DNA from: JAZKFR01 sp040386295
GTDB lineage: Bacteria > Pseudomonadota > Gammaproteobacteria > Burkholderiales > Rhodocyclaceae
Length of the DNA: 14,576 nt
Reading direction: 5' to 3'
Assembly: GCA_040386295.1 (NCBI GenBank)
Contig: JAZKFR010000149.1
Span: forward strand, 1 to 14,576
Shown here: one piece after another, positions 7,179 through 14,280 of the stretch
How the letters are laid out: the number at the start of each line of letters is the position of its first letter
How positions within the stretch are numbered: position 1 is the stretch's first letter
Translations under genes and position numbers: made by a program
The notes under the pieces: model-generated
Told to the model about the DNA's origin: nothing
The model's database searches: none
Seen by the model: the letters and a program-made list of their open reading frames with translations, nothing else

Positions 7179-7208
7179 ACAAGTAGAAACAAATAGAAAC
7201 AAACAGAA
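7179..7208 (+). repeat. 10-bp tandem repeat in the pyrC / orphan-gene intergenic region
   Basis: Three 10-bp units (ACAAGTAGAA, ACAAATAGAA, ACAAACAGAA) lie head to tail, followed by a partial unit, in the 338-bp divergent gap 7021-7358. The period equals about one helical turn and each unit carries A-runs on one face, so a bent segment or protein-binding array is plausible. Elsewhere in the gap I see only a possible -10 (TATCCT near 7251) without a convincing -35. Confidence 0.7.
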
Positions 7209-7358
7209 ACAATTGGTCACACTTGTTTTTAGCAAAGCTCAGTATCCTGGCATGAACAGTGCTGATGGGAGTCCTAGTTGTCGTGGTAGTAGGTGATGCG
7301 TAGAAGCAATATTTTAAGAGTCGCGTTTTTTCAAACTTTTATCTGAGAGGCAGAAACG

Positions 7359-8165
7359 ATGGGGAATGAAATAGGGTCAGCTGGCATCCAATACCTGCCC
7401 TTAAACACGTCCGTATACGGGATCCCCACCGATCCCGAGGGCGAAGCAAGGGAAGCAGACTACCCGGCAAGCCTGTGGGAACAGGAACCGGAAAACGAAA
7501 CGATAGCGCCGAGCGGCTCACTGTACGAACAGCTGGCGTGCTGTGTTAAATCGTTGACAGAAAAATGTGATCAACCTCAATCGGAGCACACCTACCAGCC
7601 CAAAGCAGCGCTGGCGCTGACCTGTATTGAAGAGATCTACACCCAAGCCCTTGCGCTGCGCAGCCCACAGCAGGTAGCGGCCAAAAAAGACCAAGCCGCC
7701 TTAACTGCGGACAGCTTGCTAGACCCAGAGGGAAACGTGCTCACTCTGTTATCCCCTGACGAACAAGAATCCATCATCGAAGCGCTGATGGATTCAAGTG
7801 TAGACAAGGATTCTTTTCGACCCCGTGAAGCTTTTAAAGTACTGGCGCTGTGCTGGCTCAGCACCGACCGTAACCCGCAAAAACTCTTCGAGTGGTTAGA
7901 CACGCACCTGCTCAAGACGGGACATTTATTGCGCAAGAAGAACGATTACGTCAGCAAAGACACACTTCTAGCGTTAGCGCGAGACGTCAAGGAAATGCAC
8001 AAAATTTGCGCCACAGGCACCGCATCCATCACGCTGATCAGGGACGCAAAAATTTTCTACGCTAGGCTAAGCAAGGTGTTAAATATTTTTGCACGGGATC
8101 TTCGCTTGCTTGAGCAGAACAAAGCCAATGCGCTTGCGGCAAGAGCCTATTCCAAATCGATGTGA
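7359..8165 (+). CDS. Orphan hypothetical protein, helical and soluble
   Basis: I do not recognise this 268-residue protein. The start ATG at 7359 follows GAGAGGCAG at a suitable distance, and the frame is open to 8165. The N-terminal 60 residues look disordered and acidic/Pro-rich (IPTDPEGEAREADYP, WEQEPENET). The rest is predicted helical by eye: LALTCIEEIYTQALAL, EQESIIEALMD, AFKVLALCWLS, LFEWLDTHLLK, DTLLALARDVKEMHKIC, and a long basic C-terminal helix ending ANALAARAYSKSM. There is no signal peptide, membrane span or catalytic motif. It is divergent from pyrC and convergent with an aminotransferase gene, alone in its orientation. A disordered N-terminus with a helical body fits a lineage-specific or effector-like protein, but nothing in the sequence proves this. 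Confidence 0.7.
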   Translation: MGNEIGSAGIQYLPLNTSVYGIPTDPEGEAREADYPASLWEQEPENETIAPSGSLYEQLACCVKSLTEKCDQPQSEHTYQPKAALALTCIEEIYTQALALRSPQQVAAKKDQAALTADSLLDPEGNVLTLLSPDEQESIIEALMDSSVDKDSFRPREAFKVLALCWLSTDRNPQKLFEWLDTHLLKTGHLLRKKNDYVSKDTLLALARDVKEMHKICATGTASITLIRDAKIFYARLSKVLNIFARDLRLLEQNKANALAARAYSKSM

Positions 8166-8180
8166 GCACAACGCGGGCAA

Positions 8181-8218
8181 GGCGATTGCAGCATTGGTGT
8201 CACTGACGCTGCAACGCC
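8181..8218. terminator. Hairpin between convergent genes
   Basis: GGCG-A-TTGCAGC (8181-8192) pairs with GCTGCAACGCC (8208-8218), an 11-bp stem with one bulged A and a 15-nt loop. It sits in the 60-bp gap between two convergent stop codons, a position suited to a shared terminator. Neither side has a strong T-tract. Confidence 0.4.
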
Positions 8219-8225
8219 GCCCCAC

Positions 8226-9383
8226 TCACACCTGCCGTAACAAAGCACCCGCCGCCGCCAACGTCGCTTCTTGCTTCGCGAAGCAAAAACGCACAACGCG
8301 ATCATCGCGCCCGCCTTGGCAAAACGCCGACACCGGAATTACCGCGACACCGACCTCGCGCGTCAGCCACTGCGCAAACTCGTGGTCAGGACGGTCGGCG
8401 ATTTCTTGATACGCAGCCAGTTGGAAATAAGTGCCGTGACAAGGCAATAGCGTGAAGCGTGAAGCCGCCAACTGCGCGCGGAAAAAATCGCGCTTTTGCT
8501 GATAAAAATCGGGCAGCGTCAAATGATGTTTGGGCTCAGCCATGTACGCGGCAATGCCCAACTGGCTCGGCGTATGCACCGAAAAAACGTTGAACTGATG
8601 AATTTTACGGAACTCACTCATCAACACAGACGGCGCCAGAACGTAGCCAATTTTCCAGCCCGTAATGTGGTAAGTCTTGCCGAAAGAAGAAACCACGATG
8701 CTGCGCTCGGCCAGCTCAGGATGCTGCACCACGCTCGCGTGTTGCGCCCCGTCAAAAACGATGTGCTCATACACCTCGTCGGACAACACAACAATCGACG
8801 TATCGCGCGTTAATTCGGCCAGCGTATCGAGATCGCTGCGGCTCAACAAACTCCCCGTCGGATTGTGCGGCGAGTTAATCATGATCACGCGTGTACGCGG
8901 ACTGATCAAAGCGCGCACCTGGTTCCAATCGGGCCGGTAATCAGGAAAACTCAGCTGCGCGGCCAGCACCTTACCGCCCACCGTTTCGACAGCGGGTCGA
9001 TAACTATCGTAGACCGGCTCAAAAACAATCACCTCGTCACCAGGGCTGACCAAGGCCGCCAGCGCTGTAAAAATCGCCTGCGTCGCCCCCGCCGTCACCG
9101 TCACCTCAGTCTCTGCGTCATAACGCGCGCCATAATGCGCCGTCACTTTTTGCGCAATCGCCTGGCGCAACTCAGGCACTCCAGTCATCGGCGCGTATTG
9201 ATTACGCCCATCGCGCATCGCTTTGAGCGTCGCTTCAAACAAAGCGGGATCAGTCGGAAAATCGGGGAAGCCTTGCGATAAATTGATCGCACCGCTGTCT
9301 GCGGCGAGTTTGGACATCACCGTAAAAATAGTCGTACCCACGGCGGGCAGCTTGGAGTGAGGCGTAACGGAAGATTGGGGCAT
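8226..9383 (-). CDS. PLP aminotransferase, methionine aminotransferase (YbdL) type
   Basis: This is a class I/II fold-type I aminotransferase of 385 residues, closest by eye to E. coli YbdL, which transfers the amino group of methionine and aromatic amino acids to 2-oxo acids. Shared signatures are SKLPAVGTTIFTVMS (10-24), INLSQGFPDFP, NQYAPMTGVPELRQAIA and TVTAGATQAI (phosphate/PLP contact). Others are INSPHNPTG (Asn174), SDEVYEHI (Asp202, Tyr205) and SSFGKTYHITGWKIGY, with Lys236 forming the Schiff base. The family's C-terminal arginine is in VVRFCFAK (Arg365). All catalytic residues are present. The ATG at 9383 matches the family N-terminus. The gene is convergent with the orphan gene and divergent from cas3. 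Substrate is inferred; kynurenine or aromatic aminotransferase activity is possible. Confidence 0.93.
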   Translation of the reverse strand: MPQSSVTPHSKLPAVGTTIFTVMSKLAADSGAINLSQGFPDFPTDPALFEATLKAMRDGRNQYAPMTGVPELRQAIAQKVTAHYGARYDAETEVTVTAGATQAIFTALAALVSPGDEVIVFEPVYDSYRPAVETVGGKVLAAQLSFPDYRPDWNQVRALISPRTRVIMINSPHNPTGSLLSRSDLDTLAELTRDTSIVVLSDEVYEHIVFDGAQHASVVQHPELAERSIVVSSFGKTYHITGWKIGYVLAPSVLMSEFRKIHQFNVFSVHTPSQLGIAAYMAEPKHHLTLPDFYQQKRDFFRAQLAASRFTLLPCHGTYFQLAAYQEIADRPDHEFAQWLTREVGVAVIPVSAFCQGGRDDRVVRFCFAKQEATLAAAGALLRQV

Positions 9384-9575
9384 GGCAGTGAGTAGATCGC
9401 AAATAGGTCAATCGGGCGCGCCCTGCTAGACAGGGCACAGAACAAGCACGGATTACACTCAATTGCCGAGCGCCGACGGAAAAAATCAGCGTAGCAGCGA
9501 AGACAAAACGAGGCGCAGTTTATACAGGCCGAATTGTTTTGGGAATCGAATCGATCAATTTTAGAAGGAGAAAAA
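9384..9575. promoter_or_regulatory. Divergent spacer upstream of the cas operon and the aminotransferase gene
   Basis: This 192-bp gap should hold promoters for both directions. A small stem GCCCTG/CAGGGC (9420-9436) lies in the aminotransferase leader. For cas3 I see a weak pair, TTGTTT (about 9536-9541) with AATTTT 17 bp later, and also a lone TATACA near 9519. Neither is convincing. No repeat-spacer array or leader is present. Confidence 0.35.
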
Positions 9576-11924
9576 ATGGCTGAGCCACAAGCGATTGCAC
9601 ACGCGGCACAAGACAAGAACGGGGTGTGGCGCGAACCACATGAGCTCGCCGCGCATTTACGTGAGGTGGCGCAACGCGCTGCCCAACAGGCCGCGCACTT
9701 CAACGCCAGTGATTGGGCGTATCTCGCTGGCTTGTGGCACGACCTGGGCAAGTATCGGCCGCGTTTTCAGCGCTACATTCGCAAAGCGAGTGGCTTTGAA
9801 GCCGATGCACATATTCGCGGCGAAGCCGGTAAAGCGCCGCACTCAACAGCGGGCGCGTTGTTGGCGCGTGAGCGTTTTGGCCTTGCCGGGCAGGTGTTGG
9901 CGTATCTAATTGCCAGCCACCATGCGGGTCTGTACGACTACACCGACTTAGCTTCGCGCCTGCAACAAGACGATAGCCGTGCTGAGCTGAATGAAGCACT
10001 GGCGGCGCAACCCCCTGCCGACATTCTCGATCACAGTAAATTCACGCTGAGTCTGCAACACATCCCCGGGGGTAAAGACGGTTTTGCTTTATGGGTACGC
10101 CTGCTGTTCTCGTGCTTAGTCGATGCTGATTTTCTCGACACCGAGGCGTACATGGACGTAGGCCAAGCCGAGCGCCGCCAAGCCTGGCCAACCCTCATCA
10201 GCCTGTGTGCGCCTTTTGATGCGTTTATCGATGCGCTCATGGCGGAGAAAGCGCAACAGGCTGCGCCGACGCCCATCAACGCACTGCGCGCCGACATCCT
10301 CGCGCAGTGCCGCAATAAGGCGCAGGAAGCGCCGGGGCTTTTCTCGCTTACCGTGCCGACGGGGGGCGGCAAGACTTTATCGAGCCTAGCGTTTGCGCTG
10401 GAACACGCCAAACATCACCATAAACGCCGCGTGATTTACGTGATTCCTTACACCAGCATCATCGAGCAGACCGCCAATATTTTTCGTGGGATCTTTGGTG
10501 ATGTCGTCGTCGAACACCACAGCAATGCCGAGAGCGACCCAGAGAAGGAGCAACACAAAAGCCGTCTCGCCTGCGAGAACTGGGATGCGCCGTTGATCGT
10601 CACGACCAATGTGCAATTTTTTGAATCGCTGTTCGCCGCCAAAACCTCGCGTTGCCGCAAATTGCACAACATCGTCGATAGCATCGTCGTGCTCGACGAA
10701 GCGCAATTGTTGCCAACCGATTTTCTGCAACCGATTCTGCATGCCTTGAAATTGCTGACAACGCACTACGGCGTCAGCGTGGTGCTCTCCACCGCAACCC
10801 AGCCCGCGCTGAGCACACGCAGCTATTTCGATGCCAAAAATAATCTCGACGGTCTCGACAACGTGCGCGAAATCATGCGCGATCCGGCTGCGCTCTACGC
10901 CGCGTTTGACCAACGCGTCAAAGTACATCTGCCGAGCGATTGGCATAGTCCAACGCCATGGGATGAACTCGCTGCACGGGTCGCGCAAGACGCTGCGGCG
11001 CTGGTCATCGTCAACCGTCGCCAGGATGCACGCGAGCTTTGGCAACGCCTGCCGCAAGGTAGCTTGCACCTGTCCGCACTGATGTGCGGACAGCACCNNN
11101 NNNNNNNCTCCGATCTGATCCAACACATCAAACAACGACTCAAAGAAAAGATCAGCACACGCGTGGTCAGCACTCAGCTCATCGAAGCCGGCGTCGATGT
11201 CGATTTTCCGGTGGTTTATCGCGCCTTGGCCGGACTCGACTCGATCGCGCAAGCGGCCGGGCGTTGCAACCGTGAGCAAACCTTAGCGCAGGGGGATGTG
11301 GTGGTATTCATCGCGCCGCAACCCGCGCCTGCCGGGTATTTGCGCAAAGCCGAAGACGCCTGCCGCGAGGTACTGCAAACGCATACCGGCGAGCCTTTGC
11401 AACGCGAACTGTTTGCGCGTTATTTCACTCACCTGTACCGCAACTGCAATTTAGATGCACGGCAGATAACGCAAGACCTGACGGTCGACGCGACAACGCT
11501 CGGCATTAACTTCCGCAGCGCCGCCGCGAAATTTCAACTCATCCCCGAGGACGGCAGCACACCCGTAATCGTGCGCTATCGCGGCTTGGACGGCACCGAC
11601 GACACAATTAACAGCTTACTCAACAGGCTAAAAAAAGAAGGTCCACAGCGTTGGCTGATGCGCAAACTGCAGCGCTACACCGTCACCGTGCGCCAACACG
11701 ATGCCCAGCGTTTGCTTGTGCAAGGCGACATTGAAGAGCACATTCCCGGGCTGTTTATTCAGGTAAGCGATTGGTTGTACGACCCGAATCTGGGCTTGAT
11801 GGTCGATGGAAAACCGCTGGGACTCGGCGAATTTGTGGTGTGCGACATCAAGGACGATCCGTTGGAAGCAGACATTTTGGGCTTCGCCGAAGAAGCGGCA
11901 TCGCACATCAAAGGTTGGACCTAA
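9576..11924 (+). CDS. cas3: Cas3 helicase-nuclease, type I-C
   Basis: Cas3 is recruited to Cascade bound at a DNA target and degrades the displaced strand. I chose the ATG at 9576 (782 residues including four unknown) because GGAG lies five bases upstream; an ATG at 9534 has no such site. The HD nuclease domain (about 1-230) shows WHDLGKY (His55-Asp56), ASHHAG (His115-His116) and LVDADFLDTE. The superfamily 2 helicase has motif I PTGGGKT (261-267), DEAQ in VVLDEAQLLP (374-377) and motif III STAT (405-408). Motif VI, QAAGRCNRE, comes after the gap. Ten Ns at 11098-11107 fall between motifs III and VI. The frame is maintained across them, as expected for a working gene. The stop overlaps the next gene's start. 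The last 27 or so residues after GEFVV look like an extra tail. Confidence 0.97.
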   Translation: MAEPQAIAHAAQDKNGVWREPHELAAHLREVAQRAAQQAAHFNASDWAYLAGLWHDLGKYRPRFQRYIRKASGFEADAHIRGEAGKAPHSTAGALLARERFGLAGQVLAYLIASHHAGLYDYTDLASRLQQDDSRAELNEALAAQPPADILDHSKFTLSLQHIPGGKDGFALWVRLLFSCLVDADFLDTEAYMDVGQAERRQAWPTLISLCAPFDAFIDALMAEKAQQAAPTPINALRADILAQCRNKAQEAPGLFSLTVPTGGGKTLSSLAFALEHAKHHHKRRVIYVIPYTSIIEQTANIFRGIFGDVVVEHHSNAESDPEKEQHKSRLACENWDAPLIVTTNVQFFESLFAAKTSRCRKLHNIVDSIVVLDEAQLLPTDFLQPILHALKLLTTHYGVSVVLSTATQPALSTRSYFDAKNNLDGLDNVREIMRDPAALYAAFDQRVKVHLPSDWHSPTPWDELAARVAQDAAALVIVNRRQDARELWQRLPQGSLHLSALMCGQHXXXXSDLIQHIKQRLKEKISTRVVSTQLIEAGVDVDFPVVYRALAGLDSIAQAAGRCNREQTLAQGDVVVFIAPQPAPAGYLRKAEDACREVLQTHTGEPLQRELFARYFTHLYRNCNLDARQITQDLTVDATTLGINFRSAAAKFQLIPEDGSTPVIVRYRGLDGTDDTINSLLNRLKKEGPQRWLMRKLQRYTVTVRQHDAQRLLVQGDIEEHIPGLFIQVSDWLYDPNLGLMVDGKPLGLGEFVVCDIKDDPLEADILGFAEEAASHIKGWT
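11098..11107. other. Assembly gap of 10 Ns inside cas3
   Basis: The gap lies between ALMCGQH and SDLIQHIKQRL. In I-C Cas3 proteins this stretch usually reads MCxxHRSxxIxxIKxRL with no insertion, so the true missing sequence may be about one base (CAC C-g-C TCC giving His-Arg-Ser). Ten Ns and one base keep the same frame. Confidence 0.95.
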
Positions 11925-12244
11925 TGCAACGAGGCGACCTCGTGCGCGTTGCATTACCGGGCGACTATGGCAAGCCACGCCCAGCTCTGATCGTTCAAGC
12001 CGATTTGCTCAGCGACTTAGACAGTGTCGTGCTGTGTCCGGTCACCAGCGATCTGCGCAATGCCGCGTTTCGCGTCACCGTAGAACCGAATCCAGCCAAT
12101 GGGCTGCACACGCTGTCGCAAGTCATGGTGGACAAAATTTCAACACTACCGCGCAGCAAAATCAGCGAACCCTTTGGCCGTCTCGATGACGCCCGGATGA
12201 AAGCCATCGACAGGGCACTGCTCCTAGTCGTTGGCATGATTTGA
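11924..12244 (+). CDS. MazF/PemK-family endoribonuclease toxin, no antitoxin visible
   Basis: This 106-residue protein fits the PemK/MazF toxin fold (a ribosome-independent mRNA interferase) over its whole length. Family marks are MQRGDLVRVAL, GDYGKPRPALIVQ with the conserved Arg19, VVLCPVTSDL with Thr41, FRVTVEPNPANGL, SQVMVDKISTLPRSKI and FGRLDDARM. Arg and Thr at these places are the catalytic pair, so it should be active. The ATG at 11924 shares its first base with the last base of the cas3 TAA (sequence TAATG), the spacing of translationally coupled genes; an upstream ATG at 11771 would only translate cas3 out of frame. MazF genes normally follow an antitoxin in this overlapping way; here cas3 takes that place. 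No mazE-, RHH- or Phd-like frame is seen on either side. Confidence 0.93.
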   Translation: MQRGDLVRVALPGDYGKPRPALIVQADLLSDLDSVVLCPVTSDLRNAAFRVTVEPNPANGLHTLSQVMVDKISTLPRSKISEPFGRLDDARMKAIDRALLLVVGMI

Positions 12245-12332
12245 TACAGAACGCGACGACCAAGGGCTTGAAAGGCAGGGCGAAAACACAGCCTGTCAAG
12301 GATTAGCAGGGTTTACGTGCAGCGCCACCAAA

Positions 12333-12373
12333 ACTTATGTGCAAAACTATAAGTTATACTTTTACACATAAGT
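12333..12373. promoter_or_regulatory. 41-bp near-perfect palindromic operator overlapping the ATPase promoter
   Basis: The dyad is centred on the G at 12353. The outer arms ACTTATGTG (12333-12341) and CACATAAGT (12365-12373) are exact complements. Next come AAAA (12343-12346) and TTTT (12360-12363), and the core TATAAGTTATA (12348-12358) is itself palindromic. Of 20 base pairs in the dyad 18 match; the exceptions are 12342/12364 and 12347/12359. A -10-like TATACT (12355-12360) lies within it, with no good -35, 34 bp before the ATPase start codon. Two-fold symmetry of this size fits a dimeric or tetrameric repressor of the kind that autoregulates toxin-antitoxin loci. Confidence 0.75.
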
Positions 12374-12394
12374 GACCATAACTTCGAGGCGCCA

Positions 12395-13540
12395 ATGACC
12401 ACAGCAAAAACCTTTACCTACCACCGACCGGTTTTAGCCGACAACTATTGCCAAAGCCTAGAGGGACAAGGGCTGACCGACAGTCGTTCTGGCTTGTTTC
12501 TGGCTGCCCCAAGGCGTACCGGGAAAAGCACCTTCTTACGTGCAGACCTGCTACCGGCGATGCAGGCGCGAGGCTGGACAAGCATTTATGTCGACCTCTG
12601 GGCCGACAAAGCGAAAGACCCCGCTGTGCTCATTACGAGCGCCATCAAAACAAAAATTGGCAATTTCGCCAGCGTTATTAAAAAACTGGTCAAAGCAGCT
12701 CGAGTTGAGAAAATCAATGTGTTAGGTGCACTCAGCCTGAACCTCGATTCCCCGGAGTTGCCCAAAGAATTGACCCTGACGGATGCTCTGGAAGCGCTGG
12801 TTACGGCAGGCAATGCGCCTGTGGCCATCGTCATCGACGAAGCACAACACGCACTGTCAACGTCCACCGGGATTGACGCCATGTTCGCGCTAAAGGCTGC
12901 TCGGGATCACCTGAACCAAGGGCGTGAACAGCAACAGCTCTTCATCGTATTGACCGGCTCTAATCGCGACAAACTGGCACATTTGGTGCTGAAACGTACT
13001 CAGCCATTTTTCGGTTCGCAGGTCACGCGCTTCCCGTTGTTAGGCAAAGATTTTACGGATGCCTACACAGACTTCATCAACCCGCAGCTCGCCACCAGCA
13101 ACCAGTTTTCGCATGAGGACATGTTCGCCGCGTTCAAATTGGTCGGACATCGACCAGAAATGCTGCGCAACATCGTAGGAGAAATCGCGCTGAATGCAGG
13201 TGCAGGGCAACTTGGCGAAGAACTCAAACATGGCGCCGAAGCCCTCAAAGAACGCATATGGAGCGCGATGGAAAGCGAGTTCGCCGAGCTGCCAGACACG
13301 CAACGCGCTGTGCTTGAGACCCTCATTGCACAAGGCAAAAATTACCTGCCATTTTCTGAAACATCCATGCGCGCCTACGCCAATCTTTTACAACAAGAAA
13401 AAGTATCGACACCTGCTGTTCAAGGTGCCCTAGACGCTTTGCGCGAAAAAGGTTTGGTCTGGCGCGCAGCCTATGGTGACTATGCGCTTGAGGATGAGAG
13501 CCTGACGAGTTGGTACAAAGCTCGGGTGGATCGCACGTGA
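12395..13540 (+). CDS. AAA/STAND-like P-loop ATPase with C-terminal winged helix
   Basis: The 381-residue protein has a P-loop variant APRRTGKST (38-46, with Ala for the first Gly), Walker B in VAIVIDEAQH (Asp148-Glu149) and a sensor-like LTGSNRD (186-192). The region after about 250 is helical. The C-terminal part (about 290-380: LPDTQRAVLETLI, VSTPAVQGALDALREKGLVWR, YALEDESLTSWYKAR) reads as a winged helix. This is the build of the archaeal-type/STAND-like ATPases found alone or next to transcription and defence genes. GAGG lies five bases before the ATG at 12395, and the palindrome lies upstream. It separates cas3-toxin from cas5c-cas8c, a place normally empty in I-C operons. Candidate roles are regulating the toxin or the operator, or an accessory defence ATPase. 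There is no direct evidence for any of these. Confidence 0.9.
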   Translation: MTTAKTFTYHRPVLADNYCQSLEGQGLTDSRSGLFLAAPRRTGKSTFLRADLLPAMQARGWTSIYVDLWADKAKDPAVLITSAIKTKIGNFASVIKKLVKAARVEKINVLGALSLNLDSPELPKELTLTDALEALVTAGNAPVAIVIDEAQHALSTSTGIDAMFALKAARDHLNQGREQQQLFIVLTGSNRDKLAHLVLKRTQPFFGSQVTRFPLLGKDFTDAYTDFINPQLATSNQFSHEDMFAAFKLVGHRPEMLRNIVGEIALNAGAGQLGEELKHGAEALKERIWSAMESEFAELPDTQRAVLETLIAQGKNYLPFSETSMRAYANLLQQEKVSTPAVQGALDALREKGLVWRAAYGDYALEDESLTSWYKARVDRT

Positions 13541-13608
13541 TTAAAAGCGCCTAGCTTGGTGCTGGTGTACTTGCGTCGTCAAAACAAACAACGTTCCAAG
13601 GAGATTCT

Positions 13609-14280
13609 GTGAAACGCTATTGCCTAGAGCTCAGTGGTGACTTCGCCTGCTTCACGCGCCCCGAAATGAAAGTCGAGCGCGTCAGCTACGACGTCATCAC
13701 CCCCTCCGCCGCGCGTGCCTGTTTTGAAGCGATTTTGTGGAAACCGGCGATCCGCTGGCATATCCGCCGCATTGACGTGTTGCGGCCAATTCGCTGGATG
13801 AACCTGCGGCGCAATGAAGTTGCCAGCGTGATTTCGACGCGTAAGGTTGAGACGGCAATGCGCGGTAATGGCAGCGGGGTGTTGTGCCTGAATATCGAAG
13901 ACGAACGCCAACAGCGCGCCGGACTTTTTTTGCGCGATGTGGCATATCGCGTCCATGCCGACCTGGAATTTTTCAGTGTGCGTGACCCACAAGCTAACGC
14001 CAACAAGTATTACGACATGTTCGAGCGCCGCGCCAGTCGCGGGCAATGCGTCAACCAGCCCTACCTTGGTTGCCGTGAATTTGCCGCTGATTTCCGCTTG
14101 GTTACCGACCCGAGCCAAGAGCCCACACCCATCGCAGAAACCCGCGACCTAGGCTTCATGCTGCACGACCTCGACTTCAGCACACCACACGACCCCGCGC
14201 CGCGTTTCTTCCGCGCGCAACTCAACGCCGGCGTGGTGCAGGTGCCGGCGTTGCATGCGCATGAGGAGCTGCACGCATGA
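13609..14280 (+). CDS. cas5c: Cas5c (Cas5d), type I-C pre-crRNA endoribonuclease
   Basis: In I-C systems Cas5 takes over the Cas6 role, cutting pre-crRNA and staying bound to the crRNA 5' handle in Cascade. The 223 residues have the usual length. The N-terminal RAMP fold shows LELSGDFACFTRPEMKVERVSYDVITPSAARA and ILWKPAIRWHIRRIDVLRPI. The C-terminal part has the family signature KYYDMFERRASRGQCVNQPYLGCREFAADF, given here as visible pieces KYYDMFERR, RGQC and QPYLGCREF. The start is GTG at 13609 with AAGGAG six bases upstream. The gene begins 68 bp after the ATPase and overlaps cas8c by 4 bases (ATGA), so the two are translationally coupled. Its promoter is not evident in the 68-bp gap, so it may depend on the palindrome-controlled promoter. 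Confidence 0.96.
   Translation: MKRYCLELSGDFACFTRPEMKVERVSYDVITPSAARACFEAILWKPAIRWHIRRIDVLRPIRWMNLRRNEVASVISTRKVETAMRGNGSGVLCLNIEDERQQRAGLFLRDVAYRVHADLEFFSVRDPQANANKYYDMFERRASRGQCVNQPYLGCREFAADFRLVTDPSQEPTPIAETRDLGFMLHDLDFSTPHDPAPRFFRAQLNAGVVQVPALHAHEELHA

Noticed and set aside
6535..7186. Two plus-strand open frames of 159-190 codons
   Set aside because: They are antisense to pyrC, whose active-site motifs are all present on the other strand.
7179..7208. Possible mini CRISPR array
   Set aside because: The 10-bp units have no spacers between them and are too short for CRISPR repeats. No array is seen anywhere in the window.
8865..9281. 138-residue plus-strand open frame
   Set aside because: It is antisense to the PLP aminotransferase and has arginine/histidine-rich composition typical of a shadow frame.
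9534..9575. Upstream ATG for cas3
   Set aside because: There is no binding site before it, while GGAG sits at the right distance from the ATG at 9576.
10386..11279. 297-residue open frame on the minus strand within cas3
   Set aside because: It is antisense to the helicase domain of cas3, has no family resemblance or binding site, and spans the N gap; it is a shadow of the real gene.
11771..11923. Longer start for the MazF-like gene
   Set aside because: The added 51 residues translate the 3' end of cas3 in the wrong frame and do not resemble a MazF N-terminus; the family start is MQRGDLVRV.
12333..12373. Possible replication origin or DnaA-box cluster at the palindrome
   Set aside because: The TTATGTGCA-like stretches differ from the DnaA consensus TTATCCACA, and there is no array of boxes; an operator fits the perfect dyad better.
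13624..14118. 164-residue minus-strand open frame
   Set aside because: It is antisense to cas5c, which has a good binding site and family signature.
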